A stretch of 64,000 bases of DNA from Prevotella sp. Rep29 (lineage in GTDB: Bacteria > Bacteroidota > Bacteroidia > Bacteroidales > Bacteroidaceae), in assembly GCF_019551475.1 (NCBI RefSeq), contig NZ_CP047159.1, forward strand, positions 2,232,001-2,296,000. Direction: 5' to 3'. Position 1 is the stretch's first letter, and each line of letters starts with the position of its first letter. Under the pieces are notes generated by a model that worked only from the letters and a program-made list of their open reading frames with translations, was not told the DNA's origin and made no database searches. Shown here piece by piece: positions 50,843-58,947 of this stretch. Made by a program: the position numbers and the translations under genes.

Positions 50843-50915
50843 CACGGGAAGGAGGACTCGAACCCACGACCCTCGGTTTTGGAGACCGATGCTCTACCAA
50901 CTGAGCTATTCCCGT
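50843..50915 (-). tRNA. tRNA-Trp (anticodon CCA)
   Basis: 73 bases. Acceptor ACGGGAA/TTCCCGT, anticodon loop CTCCAAA, T-loop GGTTCGAGTCC. Between tuf and secE, the usual Bacteroidales place. Confidence 0.95.
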
Positions 50916-50917
50916 AG

Positions 50918-50945
50918 AAAACTCCCGCCCGAAGACGGGAGTTTT
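50918..50945 (-). terminator. Hairpin between tuf and tRNA-Trp
   Basis: Stem AAAACTCCCG / CGGGAGTTTT (10 bp, 8-base loop) two bases before the tRNA 5' end. It ends in TTTT only, so it may be a partial terminator or a processing signal. Confidence 0.6.
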
Positions 50946-51008
50946 GATGACTTATCTGTACTGTCCGACATCCGGGCAGAGGCTGCCCTCACTGTCGGAA
51001 ATCAGTTT

Positions 51009-52202
51009 TTAGTCTTCGTAAACCTCTGTAATCTGACCAGAACCTACGGTACGACCACCCTCACGGATAGCGAAGCGCAGACCCTTGTTCAGAGCAACAG
51101 CATAGATCAGCTCAACCTGAATCTCTACGTTGTCACCAGGCATTACCATCTCAACGCCTTCCGGCAGAGTAATTTCACCTGTACAGTCCATTGTACGGAG
51201 GTAGAACTGAGGACGATATTTGTTTCCGAACGGAGTGTGACGTCCACCTTCTTCCTTCTTCAATACGTAGATAGAAGCCTTGAAGCGCTTGAAAGGCTTG
51301 ATCTGACCCGGATGGCAGAGCACCATACCGCGCTTGATCTCGTTCTTGTCAACGCCACGGAGCAACAGACCTACGTTGTCACCAGCCTGACCTTCGTCGA
51401 GCAACTTGCGGAACATTTCAACACCAGTAACGACAGACTTTCTATCTTCACCAAGACCGAGCAGTTCAACTTCGTCACCTACGTGGATCACACCAGTCTC
51501 GATACGGCCAGTAGCAACAGTACCACGACCTGTGATTGAGAACACGTCCTCAACAGGCATCAAGAACGGTTTCTCTGTATCGCGCGGAGGCTCCTGAATC
51601 CACTCGTCGCAAGTGTTCATCAGTTCCATTACTTTATCTTCCCACTTAGCAACACCGTTCAGTGCACCGAGTGCAGAACCGCGGATGATAGGCGTATCAT
51701 CTTCGAATTCATACTGACCGAGGATTTCCTGTACTTCCATCTCAACGAGTTCGAGCATTTCCTCATCCTCAACCATGTCGCACTTGTTCAGGAACACAAC
51801 CAGACGGGGAACGTTCACCTGACGAGCGAGCAGGACGTGCTCACGTGTCTGAGGCATCGGACCGTCAGTTGCAGCAACTACGAGGATAGCACCGTCCATC
51901 TGAGCAGCACCAGTTACCATGTTCTTCACATAGTCGGCGTGTCCCGGACAGTCAACGTGTGCGTAGTGACGCTTTTCTGTTTCGTATTCAACGTGTGCAG
52001 TGTTGATAGTGATACCACGCTCTTTTTCTTCCGGAGCGTTGTCAATCTGATCGAAAGACTTAACCTTGTCTTTGTTAGCCTCAATCTTCTCAGCCAAAAC
52101 TTTCGTGATAGCTGCCGTCAAAGTTGTCTTACCATGGTCAACGTGACCGATAGTACCAATGTTTACGTGCGGTTTGGTACGCACAAAATTCTCTTTAGCC
52201 AT
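51009..52202 (-). CDS. tuf: Elongation factor Tu
   Basis: 397 residues. [50 protein letters not shown] and [14 protein letters not shown]. Delivers aminoacyl-tRNA. Single copy in this window, downstream of four tRNA genes in the same direction. Confidence 0.99.
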   Translation of the reverse strand: MAKENFVRTKPHVNIGTIGHVDHGKTTLTAAITKVLAEKIEANKDKVKSFDQIDNAPEEKERGITINTAHVEYETEKRHYAHVDCPGHADYVKNMVTGAAQMDGAILVVAATDGPMPQTREHVLLARQVNVPRLVVFLNKCDMVEDEEMLELVEMEVQEILGQYEFEDDTPIIRGSALGALNGVAKWEDKVMELMNTCDEWIQEPPRDTEKPFLMPVEDVFSITGRGTVATGRIETGVIHVGDEVELLGLGEDRKSVVTGVEMFRKLLDEGQAGDNVGLLLRGVDKNEIKRGMVLCHPGQIKPFKRFKASIYVLKKEEGGRHTPFGNKYRPQFYLRTMDCTGEITLPEGVEMVMPGDNVEIQVELIYAVALNKGLRFAIREGGRTVGSGQITEVYED

Positions 52203-52263
52203 AGCTTTTCGTATTTATATTTAAATGAATAATCGAAATTTTCTGCTTCTAAAAAACAAGTAG

Positions 52264-52335
<72 letters not shown>

Positions 52336-52342
52336 AAGTGAG

Positions 52343-52415
52343 AGCGGAAAACGGGGCTCAAACCCGCGACCCCCAGCTTGGAAGGCTAGTGCTCTATCAA
52401 CTGAGCTATTTCCGC
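52343..52415 (-). tRNA. tRNA-Gly (anticodon TCC)
   Basis: 73 bases. Acceptor GCGGAAA/TTTCCGC, anticodon loop CTTCCAA, T-arm GGGTTTGAGCCC. Confidence 0.95.
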
Positions 52416-52486
52416 ATTAAACGGTTCTTCTGTCACTGTTTGTGTTACGCCATTCACAGTCGTGAAGACCCGCATTTCCTACTGAG

Positions 52487-52569
52487 TGGGTGGTGATGGA
52501 TTCGAACCACCGAAGTCGAAAGACAGCAGATTTACAGTCTGCCCCATTTGGCCACTCTGGTAACCACCC
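52487..52569 (-). tRNA. tRNA-Tyr (anticodon GTA)
   Basis: 83 bases with the long variable arm of bacterial tRNA-Tyr. Acceptor GGGTGGT/ACCACCC, anticodon loop CTGTAAA, T-loop GGTTCGAATCC. Confidence 0.95.
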
Positions 52570-52603
52570 ATTCTTTTGCGCTTTTCGATGTCTGAACAAA
52601 TCG

Positions 52604-52746
52604 CGCATTGATGAATCTTTGAGCCTCTTGTCGGATTAGATATCCGATTGCCTGCCGCAGGCAGACTTTCAAATCTTCATCTTTGCCACTTTTGTAAGCA
52701 AGCTTCCATCGCCGCATTGATGAATCTTTGAGCCTCTTGTCGGATT
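52604..52746. repeat. 34-bp direct repeat containing the tRNA-Thr(TGT) 3' end
   Basis: The block CGCATTGATGAATCTTTGAG followed by CCTCTTGTCGGATT occurs at 52713-52746, where its second half is the 3' end of tRNA-Thr, and identically at 52604-52637, between tRNA-Tyr and tRNA-Thr. The 75 bases between the copies include a CTGCC/GGCAG hairpin. It resembles the trace of a recombination at the tRNA end. Confidence 0.8.
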
Positions 52747-52804
52747 CGAACCAACGACCCCGAGATTACAAATCACGTGCTCTGGCCAACTGAGCTAAAG
52801 AGGC
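52731..52804 (-). tRNA. tRNA-Thr (anticodon TGT)
   Basis: 74 bases. Acceptor GCCTCTT/AAGAGGC, anticodon loop TTTGTAA with one U-U mismatch in the anticodon stem, T-loop GGTTCGAATCC. First tRNA of the cluster. Confidence 0.93.
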
Positions 52805-52854
52805 ATATCTTTGCAGCCGTCCGGCATGCGATTCCATACATCATAAAGCGGCTG

Positions 52855-52885
52855 CAAAGATAGGCATTATTTTTCAATCACCAAA
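52855..52885 (-). promoter_or_regulatory. Promoter of the tRNA-tuf transcription unit
   Basis: On the minus strand TTTG, 19-base spacer, TATCTTTG, about 50 bases before tRNA-Thr. The -7 region is one arm of a perfect 14-base inverted repeat (TATCTTTGCAGCCG at 52806-52819 and its complement at 52849-52862). Confidence 0.85.
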
Positions 52886-52902
52886 ATTTTTCAGTCTTTT
52901 TT

Positions 52903-53202
52903 TTATCTGTTGCGCTGTTTTTCTTTAAATTTTGACAATTGTGTCTTCATTGAGTCCACGCATTGGTCCACACTTTCCTCAAACGTGTCGCATGTTTTCT
53001 CCACGAAAAGTTTCTGTCCGGGCACTGCCACCGTCAGGCTCGTCTCTTTGTTCATCGCCGATGCCGGCTTCACCACTTTCAGCTGCACGTCAATGCTCTG
53101 GATATCTTCATACGTTTTCTGAAGTTTTTCAACTTTCTTCTGGATGAACGCTTCCAGTTTCTCTGTTGCGTCGAAACGAATTGCTTTAATGTTGATTTCC
53201 AT
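52903..53202 (-). CDS. hpf: Ribosome hibernation-promoting factor, short form
   Basis: 99 residues of the HPF/RaiA (YfiA) family: MEINIKAIRFDATEKLEAFI, KVEKLQKTYEDIQSIDVQLK and LFVEKTCDTFEESVDQCVDS. It binds the 30S decoding centre and parks ribosomes in stationary phase. Only the N-terminal domain is present (short HPF). Lies between xerC and the tRNA cluster, surrounded by translation genes. Confidence 0.93.
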   Translation of the reverse strand: MEINIKAIRFDATEKLEAFIQKKVEKLQKTYEDIQSIDVQLKVVKPASAMNKETSLTVAVPGQKLFVEKTCDTFEESVDQCVDSMKTQLSKFKEKQRNR

Positions 53203-53229
53203 AAGTACCTCCTGTTTTTAGGTTATGTT

Positions 53230-54123
53230 TTACTTTTCATTATGGTTCGCCCGTGGGTGGGCTTTCCCGTAAACTTCTTTCAGTTGTTCAAACGTCGTGT
53301 GCGTATAGATCTGCGTGGTGTTCAGGTTTTCATGCCCGAGCAGCTTCTGCACGCTTCCGATTCCTGCCTCATGGTTGAGCATCGCCGTGGCGAAGGTGTG
53401 TCGCAGCACGTGCGGTGTCCGTTTCTTCAGGGTCGATACGCGACTGAGGTGTTTCCGCACCTCGTCCCTCACCTGACTGTCGGTCATCCGCATGCCTTTC
53501 TCCGTGAGGAACAGTCCGTCGGTCTTTCTCGCCACTTTCCTGTCGCGGCATTCCATATAACTGCGCAGCACGTGGTCAAGTTCGTCGCCGAACGGCACGA
53601 TGCGCTGTTTGTTTCGCTTGCCGGTCACCTTGACTTCCCTGCTCGTGAAGTGCACGTCCTCATCATTGAGCCCGACCAGTTCTGCGAGCCGGATGCCTGT
53701 GGAGTAGAACAATAATAATATAGTACGCGCGCGTACATCTTTATATTCGTCTGTCCACATCTCATCCTTGAACAGCTCATCCATCTCCCGTTCCTTGAGG
53801 AACTGTGGCAGCGGCTTCGTCTTTTTCGGTGCCATCACCTTGTGTGACGGGTCGCTCTCCACGAGATGTCTGGCGAGTGCAAAACGAAAAAAGGAACGCA
53901 ATGCGCTCAGCCGTCTGTTGACCGAAGTCGCTTTGTTTCCTTTATCCATCATGCTCTCCATCCAGTCGCGAATCACATCGGAGTCCACCGTCTGCCAGGA
54001 GAGTTCATCGCTCAGATTTCTGAAATACGCCTCAAAAGCTTTGAGGTCTTTGCCATAATTTCGCACAGTCAGTGCAGAGCAGTTCCGCTCGTAGCGCAAA
54101 TAGTTCAGAAATTTATCTATCAT
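53230..54123 (-). CDS. xerC: XerC/D-type tyrosine recombinase (chromosome dimer resolution)
   Basis: 297 residues. Core-binding domain ~1-95, then the catalytic domain with Arg145 (STGIRLAELVGL), His238-x-x-Arg241 (HVLRHTFATAML), His264 (LLGHENLNTTQIYTH) and Tyr273. Length and position between rpsU and hpf are those of the housekeeping Xer protein of Bacteroidales, not a mobile integrase. Resolves chromosome dimers at dif. Confidence 0.9.
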   Translation of the reverse strand: MIDKFLNYLRYERNCSALTVRNYGKDLKAFEAYFRNLSDELSWQTVDSDVIRDWMESMMDKGNKATSVNRRLSALRSFFRFALARHLVESDPSHKVMAPKKTKPLPQFLKEREMDELFKDEMWTDEYKDVRARTILLLFYSTGIRLAELVGLNDEDVHFTSREVKVTGKRNKQRIVPFGDELDHVLRSYMECRDRKVARKTDGLFLTEKGMRMTDSQVRDEVRKHLSRVSTLKKRTPHVLRHTFATAMLNHEAGIGSVQKLLGHENLNTTQIYTHTTFEQLKEVYGKAHPRANHNEK

Positions 54124-54198
54124 ATCGGTGCCAGACGCTCTTATTTGGCAACGAATATACGAAGAAAATTCCGAACCACCAAATTTTGCCGACGTTTT

Positions 54199-54390
54199 TT
54201 AGTCTTCTGCGGCGCGGAGTTTCTGCACGTAGATAGCGCGTTCCATCTTGAGTCGCTTCAAAACAGATGGCTTATCGTACTGCTGACGTCTGCGGAGTTC
54301 TTTTACGACACCTGTTTTTTCGTATTTTCTCTTGAATTTCTTCAAGGCTCTCTCGATGTTCTCGCCATCTTTTACTGGTACAATAATCAT
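54199..54390 (-). CDS. rpsU: 30S ribosomal protein S21
   Basis: 63 residues. MIIVPVKDGENIERALKKFK, RKYEKTGVVKELRRRQQYDK. Basic helical protein at the 30S platform near the anti-Shine-Dalgarno. In Bacteroidota it helps hide the anti-SD, in line with the absence of SD sequences before most genes here. Confidence 0.95.
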   Translation of the reverse strand: MIIVPVKDGENIERALKKFKRKYEKTGVVKELRRRQQYDKPSVLKRLKMERAIYVQKLRAAED

Positions 54391-54457
54391 GCTTTTTTGT
54401 TTTTAAATTTTAGTTCAACTTCTTGTTCACAATCGCACATTTTGCGAAATGTGGGTG

Positions 54458-54489
54458 CAAAATTACATCCTTTTTCCCAAATATCCAAA
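54458..54489 (-). promoter_or_regulatory. Promoter of rpsU-xerC-hpf
   Basis: On the minus strand TTTG, 20-base spacer, TAATTTTG, then CACCCAC. 68 bases before rpsU. Confidence 0.75.
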
Positions 54490-54716
54490 TATTTGCCTGC
54501 TTTTTTGTTGCCGCTGCATGAAGACAAACTGCCAAAAGGCGCACTCAACGGACGCAGCGTGGCGGAATAAAAGAACCGGCGCACTGACTGCAGTCTTCAT
54601 CTGAAACACATCCAGCCGCTCCATTTCCGAGCAATCCCTCGTCTGCCGCATTTTGTATATATATGCAAAAAGAGTCGTCGGAAAACACCGTCGCAACAAG
54701 CTGTATATCAGCGGTT

Positions 54717-54834
54717 TGCAAAAGGGCAACTTTTGCGTTCCAAAAGGGGAACTTTTAGGAGCTAAAAGTGCCACTTTTGCAAGCTAAAAGTTGAACTTTT
54801 GGAAAACGAAAGTTGAGGTGTTATATTTATACAG
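54717..54834. repeat. Palindromic 23-bp repeat array, copy 4
   Basis: Five units with cores AAAAGGGCAACTTTT, AAAAGGGGAACTTTT, AAAAGTGCCACTTTT and AAAAGTTGAACTTTT, ending in GGAAAACGAAAGTTGAGGTG and TTATATTTATACAG. This end matches copy 2 read on the other strand. A further CATATTTATACACG follows at ~54844. The rest of the gap to 54880 has no supported gene. Confidence 0.88.
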
Positions 54835-54880
54835 TTCTCCCCGCATATTTATACACGGCTCCGACGGGCGTTTCCGGCGG

Positions 54881-56671
54881 TCATCCAATTGCCTTCGTCG
54901 CCTCGTCGAGCCATGCCCGCTCCTCGTCGCTGAGGTGGGGCGAGAGGGCTTCACGCACACGGTGGTGGTAGCTGTTGAGCCACTGCACCTCCTCGTCGGT
55001 CATCATCTCGCGCACGATAGGTTCCGTGTCGATGGGACAGAGTGTCAGCGCTTCGAACCGCAGGAACTTGCCGAAGGCGGTCTCCTTGAAGGGCGTGATG
55101 AGCAGGGTGTTTTCGATGCGCACGCCGAACTGCCCCTCGAGATAGATGCCCGGCTCGTCGGTGACGGTCATGCCGGCATGCAGCGGTGCCGGGCGATACT
55201 CCATGCGAATCTGGTGCGGTCCCTCGTGCACGTTGAGGTAGCTGCCCACGCCGTGTCCCGTGCCGTGCAGATAGTTGTACCCCTCTGCCCACATATCCTT
55301 GCGCGCCAGGGCGTCGAGCTGTGTGCCGCTGGCACCGTCGGGGAAGGTCAGCATGTCGAGTTGGATGTGTCCTTTCAGCACGAGCGTATAGACGCGTCGC
55401 TGCTCTTCGGTCAACGGTCCGAGTGCGACGGTTCGCGTGATGTCGGTCGTACCGTTTTGATACTGCGCGCCACTGTCTATGAGCAGCAGCCCCTCCGCTT
55501 TCAGCGGCATGTCGGTCGCCTCGGTGGGTTCGTAGTGCACGATGGCGCCGTGCTCCTGATAGGCAGCAATCGTGTCGAACGAGATGTCGCGGAACAGCGG
55601 TTGCTCGCTGCGCAGTTCATAGAGTCGCCGTACGATGCTCATTTCCGTCTGCCCCCCTTGTGCGACGGCAGGCTTCAGCCATTTCAGGAACTTCACCATA
55701 GCGATGCCGTCGCGGAGCATCGCCTCATGAAAACCCGCTATCTCGGCATCGTTCTTTACGGCTTTCATCGCCGGCACGGGCGATGCAGCAGCCACGACGC
55801 GGTGACTGGAAGCGGCTTTGTAGAGTGTATAGTTGACGCTGTCGGGGTCGAGCAGGATGTTATATTCGAAATAGTCCTTCAGCCCTTTCTGCACATTCCC
55901 GTAGTCGTCCACGTCGATTCCCGCCTCTTTCAGGCTGGCAAGCGCCTCGGCGGTCAGCTTCCTGCGGTCAACGAAGAGTGTCGCTTTCGTCGAGGAGATG
56001 AGCAGATAGGCTACGAAGACGGGATTGCAGTGCACGTCGCTACCCCGCAGGTTGAGCGTCCAGGCGATGTCGTCGAGCGCCGTGACGAGCATTCCGTCAG
56101 CATGCTGCCCGCGCAGCGCCTGCCGGATGCGGCTGATTTTCTCGCGTGCCGGCTCTCCCGCAAGGTTCAGCGGTTGCACCACCACCTCGTTCAGCGGCAC
56201 GGACGGACGGTCGGTCCACACCTGCGCGAGGATGTCGAGATTGGTGCGCAGCGTGAGTCCGCCAGCCTTCCGCAGCTCACCGATCAACCCTTCCACCATG
56301 CTGTAGGCACAGGTCATGCCGTCGATGCCCACTTCCTTCGAGTCGCTGTCGCGCAGCTGCTCACCGAGCCACTGCGCCACGGTCGGCGTTTCGGGCAGAC
56401 GCTCCTTCATCAACACAAACTCCGTGCCACCCAACTGCTCGGCGGCAGCGATGAAATAGCGCGAATCGGTCCATAGCGCGGCACTCGTCATCGTCACGAC
56501 TGCCGTACCAGCCGAGCCGTCGAAGCCCGAAATCCACTCACGACCCTTCCAATGGTCGGGCACATACTCGCTGTTGTGGGGGTCGGTACTGGGGAAAACA
56601 AATGCTGCCAGATGCTCGCGGCGCATCACCTCGCGCACGGCAGCCAGGCGGTTACTAATCGTTTCTTTCAT
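54881..56671 (-). CDS. Xaa-Pro aminopeptidase (aminopeptidase P family), large form
   Basis: 596 residues from ATG giving MKETISNRLAAVREVMRREH. The frame is open 13 codons higher, but a -7 element TATATTTG (56704-56697) lies there. Two creatinase-like N-terminal domains precede the pita-bread catalytic domain with dimetal ligands: IDSGAQYQNGTTDITRTVAL (two Asp), GTGHGVGSYLNVHEGPH (His), TDEPGIYLEGQFGVRIENT (two Glu). Removes N-terminal residues before proline, probably in the cytosol since no signal peptide is seen. The ~600-residue, three-domain form is common in Bacteroidota. Confidence 0.92.
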   Translation of the reverse strand: MKETISNRLAAVREVMRREHLAAFVFPSTDPHNSEYVPDHWKGREWISGFDGSAGTAVVTMTSAALWTDSRYFIAAAEQLGGTEFVLMKERLPETPTVAQWLGEQLRDSDSKEVGIDGMTCAYSMVEGLIGELRKAGGLTLRTNLDILAQVWTDRPSVPLNEVVVQPLNLAGEPAREKISRIRQALRGQHADGMLVTALDDIAWTLNLRGSDVHCNPVFVAYLLISSTKATLFVDRRKLTAEALASLKEAGIDVDDYGNVQKGLKDYFEYNILLDPDSVNYTLYKAASSHRVVAAASPVPAMKAVKNDAEIAGFHEAMLRDGIAMVKFLKWLKPAVAQGGQTEMSIVRRLYELRSEQPLFRDISFDTIAAYQEHGAIVHYEPTEATDMPLKAEGLLLIDSGAQYQNGTTDITRTVALGPLTEEQRRVYTLVLKGHIQLDMLTFPDGASGTQLDALARKDMWAEGYNYLHGTGHGVGSYLNVHEGPHQIRMEYRPAPLHAGMTVTDEPGIYLEGQFGVRIENTLLITPFKETAFGKFLRFEALTLCPIDTEPIVREMMTDEEVQWLNSYHHRVREALSPHLSDEERAWLDEATKAIG

Positions 56672-56839
56672 AGTCTTTCCGTTAAATTTCTGTTCGCAAA
56701 TATAACACATAATTCCGAAAAAAGCGAAAGGCGGCGACCTTTTTCACCGCCCCACCACCCTTTTCACCCATAATTTCGACCGCAAAATGTTGCTGCTACG
56801 GATTTTTTTCACGATATTTGCAGGACAGAAGAAAGACAC

Positions 56840-57829
56840 ATGGCAGCATACTACTTCAAACCGAGAGTGGGCAAACACTACGAAGAGGGACTGGACGGGC
56901 GGCGCACGCTGGTGCTCGGCGTCCATCAGGTGTGCCTCTATCCCGACTGCCCCGCCTACGGACGCTGCACCTCGCCCGACGGCATTCGCCAGATGGACGT
57001 CTGCCTGCATCAGCCCGACTACGAACTGCGCGAAGCCAACAGCCTCGAGATGGACTCGTTTCTCGACCCGATGCCACAAGACGGGTTCAAATATCCCACA
57101 CACTCCTACTTCACACGCTACATGCTCCAAGCCGAAGACAGCATCGACGAGCAACAGAAAAAGGACTTCTGGGAACATGTCGCCTTCTTCAACTTCTTCC
57201 AGCACTATCGCCAACACCTCACACCCAAGCCCTACCGGGGAAACGAACGGGAATATCGGGCAGAGATTCCTGCCCTCATGGCGCTGCTCGAAGAACTCAA
57301 GCCGCAGGTTATCTACGCATGGACCAAGCCGCTGCACGACGCACTCGCCAACAGCAAAGAGCTGAGAGCGGCAGGGCTGCACGAAGCCGACATCATAAGA
57401 AAATTCTATGGAATGCACCTGTCTAAATTCACCTTCCAGACAGCAAGCGAAATACCGACGGCAGAAGACATCAGAGCCTATCTCGCCGAACGGCTCGAAG
57501 GGGAGCTCGACATCGCCAACCAGAAGCGCCCGAAAAACCATCTCACACTCGAAGAGGCACTCTTCAACTGCCTCACAGCACGACTAATCACATTCTCGAA
57601 CGGCGAACTGACCTTTCCGCCAAACAAAAACAATCCCCTTCACAAAAACCACTATGACGCCGCTATCTACGAACAGCTCAACAAAGCCTACGAACTGCCC
57701 GAAAAACTCATCAACAGAATCCTCGTCAAACACAGTCCGCGCGGCAACGGCGGCCACGTCTCCCTGCGCAAAATAGAACCCGCCGAAAAGCCCATACGCG
57801 AAAAAGTCAAACGCCTTTTCGAAAAATGA
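56840..57829 (+). CDS. Unfamiliar cytosolic protein, possibly UDG-superfamily-like
   Basis: 329 residues. Several frames are open here; this one has the most balanced composition and ends with normal basic sequence. The order LVLGVHQVCLYPDC, then WEHVAFFNFFQHYRQHL, then LMALLEELKPQVIYAWTKPL resembles the layout of distant uracil-DNA-glycosylase-fold proteins of Bacteroidetes (early Gly loop, Phe-Tyr-Asn helix, 'lkPdvii' strand), but the catalytic motifs of true UDGs are not evident. A Cys cluster (CLYPDCPAYGRC) stands near residues 32-43. The C-terminal half (ENLT-type helices, PFREKVKRLFEK-like end) is unassigned. Function uncertain. Confidence 0.6.
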   Translation: MAAYYFKPRVGKHYEEGLDGRRTLVLGVHQVCLYPDCPAYGRCTSPDGIRQMDVCLHQPDYELREANSLEMDSFLDPMPQDGFKYPTHSYFTRYMLQAEDSIDEQQKKDFWEHVAFFNFFQHYRQHLTPKPYRGNEREYRAEIPALMALLEELKPQVIYAWTKPLHDALANSKELRAAGLHEADIIRKFYGMHLSKFTFQTASEIPTAEDIRAYLAERLEGELDIANQKRPKNHLTLEEALFNCLTARLITFSNGELTFPPNKNNPLHKNHYDAAIYEQLNKAYELPEKLINRILVKHSPRGNGGHVSLRKIEPAEKPIREKVKRLFEK

Positions 57830-57908
57830 AGAGTTAAGAGTTAAGAATTCTTTTAGTCGCTTCGCTTGGTAAAAGCGTCAAAGACGATTAAAAAAATATG
57901 ATTAGGGA

Positions 57909-57990
57909 TTCCCAGCCTTCCCAGGATTCCCAGTGCTCTCAGTCCTCCCAGCTTTCCCAGTCCTCCCAGCATTCCCAGCCCTCCCAAGAT
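57909..57990. repeat. Degenerate 9-base tandem repeat
   Basis: About nine units of the pattern CAGnntTCC or CAGtcCTCC run head to tail between the 329-residue gene and the zinc-ribbon gene. In one frame they would read as Ser-Gln-X. The gap 57830-58155 otherwise holds a G/C-rich palindromic element and the zinc-ribbon promoter (-7 TATCTTTG, 58105-58112). Confidence 0.7.
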
Positions 57991-58010
57991 TCCGCCGATT
58001 TCACAGATTC

Positions 58011-58041
58011 CTCCCCCAGTGGGGGGAGGTTAGGAGGGGGC
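58011..58041. repeat. Interspersed C/G-run palindrome, copy 1
   Basis: CTCCCCCAGTGGGGGGAG followed by GTTAGGAGGGGGC. A near copy occurs at 58543-58573 (CTCCCCATTTGGGGGAG, then AGTTAGGGAGGGGC). Confidence 0.7.
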
Positions 58042-58155
58042 TTTCCTTTTCCGACATTTTTTCGACATTTTCGTTTTTCGCATACGCGTTCATGATTATA
58101 ATCATATCTTTGCATTCGAAACATTTTAATTACAAAAACACCAAATCATAAAATT

Positions 58156-58422
58156 ATGGCATTCGTATGTTCACAATGTGGGGAGAAGTTTAAGGTTACG
58201 TATCTCACCACAATCTCCCTGATTGCCGACCACAACGTCAGCATTTTCTTTCCCAATCGTTGTCCGAAATGCGGGAGCGTCCGGATACGCCCTTGGACAT
58301 GGCGCGACCGACTTGGCATCGGCTATATTCAGTACGAAGAAGGATGGAGAAGAAGGGAACAGAGGGAGAAAGAGCGAAAGGAAAAGGAAGGGAGCGACAA
58401 TGCGAGCATTTTCTTCATGTAG
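58156..58422 (+). CDS. Small zinc-ribbon protein
   Basis: 88 residues. Two pairs of cysteines, CSQCGEKF at residues 5-12 and CPKCGSVR near 36-43, form a zinc ribbon; the C-terminal half is a charged Arg/Glu/Lys helix (GWRRREQREKERKEKEGS). The pattern resembles small regulatory or nucleic-acid-binding ribbons, but no specific family is recognised. Own -7 element 44 bases upstream. Confidence 0.7.
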   Translation: MAFVCSQCGEKFKVTYLTTISLIADHNVSIFFPNRCPKCGSVRIRPWTWRDRLGIGYIQYEEGWRRREQREKERKEKEGSDNASIFFM

Positions 58423-58474
58423 CAACAGAGTGAATTAAAAGTTAAGAATGATGGTCAGAGTTTATTTGCCCTCC

Positions 58475-58573
58475 GTAGGGGCGGATCGGTGTATCCGCCC
58501 AAACTGCCAATCTCTCACGGATATTCTCCCGTGAGGCATTCCCTCCCCATTTGGGGGAGAGTTAGGGAGGGGC
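58475..58573. repeat. Interspersed palindromes GGGCGGAT and C/G-run copy 2
   Basis: GTAGGGGCGGATCGGTGTATCCGCCC (58475-58500) folds through GGGCGGAT/ATCCGCCC. The second C/G-run element is at 58543-58573. Both look like dispersed non-coding repeats in the gap between the zinc-ribbon gene and the structured leader. Confidence 0.6.
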
Positions 58574-58613
58574 TCCCTACACAGAAGTGGCAAATCGCTT
58601 TTTGCAAGAAATG

Positions 58614-58645
58614 TTTGGCAGTCTCAAATAACTTTTGTAGATTTG
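58614..58645 (+). promoter_or_regulatory. Promoter of the structured RNA / BspA leader
   Basis: TTTG, 20-base spacer, TAGATTTG. The only good promoter match upstream of the BspA-like gene. Confidence 0.65.
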
Positions 58646-58651
58646 CAAAGT

Positions 58652-58893
58652 CGTCCCACTCCGTCGGAGTTGGAGCATCGACAAGACATTGAGGGCAAAA
58701 ACATGTGATTAACGTCACGCTGTTGATTTGATCGGTGTAAATCTCGCAAATTGAACTGAATCATTCAAATACGGCACGTGGCAGTTCTTACCTTATCACA
58801 TTAAGGTGAGTGCCGCTTCTGTTAATTTGATGATTCGGGCAATGCGAGAGCCTACACTGACAGATTAGCCAGAAGTAGGTCCTCGCCTTTTTT
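58652..58893 (+). ncRNA. Structured leader or small RNA ending in a terminator
   Basis: About 240 bases with three hairpins: ACTCC/GGAGT near the 5' end; a two-part stem CGGCAC/GTGCCG enclosing TTACCTTA/TAAGGTGA (58772-58815); and a terminator GCGAG-CCTAC/GTAGG-CTCGC with T6 (58844-58893). No open frame of note lies inside. The BspA-like gene starts 54 bases after the T run and shows no promoter of its own in between. The unit is therefore either an independent sRNA or a terminating riboswitch-type leader. No known class is recognised. Confidence 0.5.
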
Positions 58894-58947
58894 CATGTAA
58901 AAAATGAACAAACAAATAAAAATCAACAACAATAATATTTATAACAT

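Noticed and set aside
52806..52813. TATCTTTG facing rightward as a promoter for hpf-side transcription
   Set aside because: No -33 element at the right distance and no plus-strand gene downstream; kept only as part of the inverted repeat.
53230..54123. XerC-like gene as the integrase of a mobile element using the tRNA-Thr repeat
   Set aside because: Length, position between rpsU and hpf, and conserved neighbours mark it as the housekeeping Xer recombinase.
56744..57541. Alternative open frames on both strands over the 329-residue gene
   Set aside because: Their products are rich in Arg/Ser/Thr or Val/Phe with no domain pattern; only the frame from 56840 has balanced composition.
57898..58095. 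65-residue frame beginning MIRDSQPSQDSQ
   Set aside because: It is a reading of the 9-base tandem repeat and of the C/G palindrome; another frame is equally open.
58652..58893. The structured RNA as tmRNA, RNase P RNA, SRP RNA or a known riboswitch
   Set aside because: None of their signature sequences is present.
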